Positions 62,706 through 64,000 of a DNA stretch of 64,000 nt are shown here, piece after piece; the first letter of the stretch is position 1; each line of letters starts with the position of its first letter. This stretch comes from Escarpia spicata (Eukaryota > Annelida > Polychaeta > Sabellida > Siboglinidae). The stretch spans positions 8,031,906 through 8,095,905 of the forward strand of contig OZ023210.1 of assembly GCA_963995525.1 (NCBI GenBank), in the 5' to 3' direction. The translations under genes and the position numbers were made by a program. Under the pieces are notes generated by a model. That model had not been told where the DNA came from. It saw only the letters and a list, made by a program, of their open reading frames with translations, and ran no database searches.

Positions 62706-62958
62706 GTGTTATGCCTGCCATTTCTTTTAAATCCTGGAGATTCATTAGAGGTTCAGCACGCTTCTTGGGTCGCGCTGTCTCGTCGCGCTGTCTCGGATCT
62801 TGACATCGGAAGACGGGGGTGCAGTTGGAGATTTTCACCGAAAATCCGGGAGATGTGGCTGTATTCCGGGAGACCGGAAGGTACACCCAAAATCCAGCAG
62901 ACTCCCGGAAATTCCAGGAGAGTTGGTTGGTATACTGTGGTCTGAATCTGTCTGTCTA

Positions 62959-63158
62959 NNNNNNNNNNNNNNNNNNNNNNNNNNNNNNNNNNNNNNNNNN
63001 NNNNNNNNNNNNNNNNNNNNNNNNNNNNNNNNNNNNNNNNNNNNNNNNNNNNNNNNNNNNNNNNNNNNNNNNNNNNNNNNNNNNNNNNNNNNNNNNNNNN
63101 NNNNNNNNNNNNNNNNNNNNNNNNNNNNNNNNNNNNNNNNNNNNNNNNNNNNNNNNNN
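62959..63158. other. Assembly gap of 200 N
   Basis: Exactly 200 N, a conventional filler size. The preceding TCTGTCTGTCTA suggests the gap lies in another simple repeat. Confidence 0.99.
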
Positions 63159-63388
63159 CAAAGAATCGGTTAACGAAGAATCGGAGTGTATTAGCATTTT
63201 TCGCACGGATTGCGGCGCCGCACTAGTCGATTCGTTTGGCATATTCAATTAAAATGGAGGGAAACACCGGTGGTATTTTAAAACGCACGTAAAATAACAA
63301 TGATACAAAAATCATACATTTCAAATGCACAGTATATCCCAACATAAACCTGCTCAAAGACGTAGTTGTATAATTAGTATATACATTA

Positions 63389-63706
63389 TCACCGTGTACG
63401 GATCTCTGACCAATCGGCTGCACTCGTCAATTCGTTGTGCCCACGAAAATGGAAATTAATTGTTGTTAATACATACTTAACATTTAGCATGTTAGCCTGG
63501 AACGTACGGCTTACGTCGTGCGTGATACGACGAGCAACAATACCACGCACCGAGTAGTTACAACAGCTGGCAACGGAATTTTGGAAAACAGACCCATGCA
63601 CAGATGTCATGCTTCCCAGAAGCTGAGTCACATGTATACTACTCGTAAGCATGGAAGATATGGCAGACATGATTACATACGTTTTGCAAATGGCTAAGAG
63701 CACCAA
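63389..63706 (-). other. Unassigned minus-strand open frame
   Basis: A 105-aa frame whose part from MSAISSMLTS to TFQANMLNVK has Ser/Arg-rich, presequence-like composition and is followed by a possible donor (GTATGTATT). I do not recognise it and see no partner exon. It may be chance. Confidence 0.2.
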
Positions 63707-63849
63707 ATGTCATTTGATCACAGTCTCAATGACAGCTTCTTTATTACAATTATTGTTGAATAGTCCTATCTACCAAGTAATTACAGAGACTCTTGACACG
63801 GATAGACAAAATACCGTAACTAGTGACGAATACGATGATGATCAAAACG

Positions 63850-63870
63850 AGCGCGTGCGTGCGTGCGTGC

Positions 63871-63925
<55 letters not shown>

Positions 63926-64000
63926 TCTGTGCGTGTTTGCTTGCTTGCGCGCGCGTGTGGGTGTATGTGTGGGTGTGGGTGTTTGTCTGTGCGTGTTTGC
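63850..64000. repeat. (GTGC)n-(GT)n microsatellite at window end
   Basis: GTGC units, then a GT run to about 63921, then GGGTGT and TTTGTCTGTGCGTGT units. TTTGTCTGTGCGTGTTTGC occurs twice (63922 and 63982). It continues past the window. Confidence 0.95.

Overview
The window is nuclear genomic DNA of an animal. Genes are split by long introns with GT/AG junctions. CR1-type and RTE-type LINEs, terminal-inverted-repeat (TIR) DNA transposons and very long dinucleotide microsatellites fill most of the space, and one 200-base N gap marks an assembly join. The repeat types and the LU-domain (Ly6-like) and GCNT genes fit a marine invertebrate such as a mollusc, annelid or lancelet. The sequence alone does not let me choose a phylum.

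Three host genes can be reconstructed by joining exons that keep the reading frame. Two are tandem plus-strand genes for small secreted or GPI-anchored three-finger (Ly6/uPAR, LU) proteins. Ly6-A has exons at 6757-6820, 17262-17396 and 24011-24195 (127 aa). Ly6-B has exons at 25762-25852, 37131-37304 and 37520-37743 (162 aa). Both have three exons with phase-1 introns, so they look like a tandem duplicate pair. On the minus strand, 61068-42496 holds a five-exon, 442-aa GCNT-family Golgi beta-1,6-N-acetylglucosaminyltransferase that converges on Ly6-B.

Layout. 1-4620: degenerate CR1 LINE (copy A1) with a PHD-like/SGNH-esterase ORF1 and a broken ORF2. 5120-5560: RTE-like fragment. 6757-24195: Ly6-A. 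Its intron 1 carries an antisense RTE-like fragment, a decayed transposon gene with an EADTR...DTD signature (split by CR1 copy A3 and by an ACTTGTCCG-ended element) and microsatellites. Its intron 2 carries a second LINE family (B) split by nested TIR elements. A 1.66-kb tandem duplication there also copied the 5' third of Ly6-A exon 3 twice. 25762-37743: Ly6-B. Its intron 1 holds a 348-bp GA tract and a composite transposon at 29208-37056 with inverted arms of about 0.65 kb. A second, 4.4-kb TIR transposon (29724-34107) has inserted into one arm of it. 37990-38461: a CRE-like tandem repeat and a fold-back element. 42496-61068: GCNT. Its introns contain GT microsatellites, an 838-bp hAT-type element with 8-bp target duplications and CR1 copy A2, itself split by a near-complete LINE B. 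61069-64000: gene-poor, with a CTGTCTC-type array, the N gap and a terminal GT array.

The most unusual structures are the exon-splitting tandem duplication in Ly6-A, the long-armed EADTR-type transposon, and the 4.4-kb TIR element with ten exact copies of a 12-bp motif in mirror-symmetric orientation. No host pathway links the genes beyond all three acting at the cell surface or in the secretory system.
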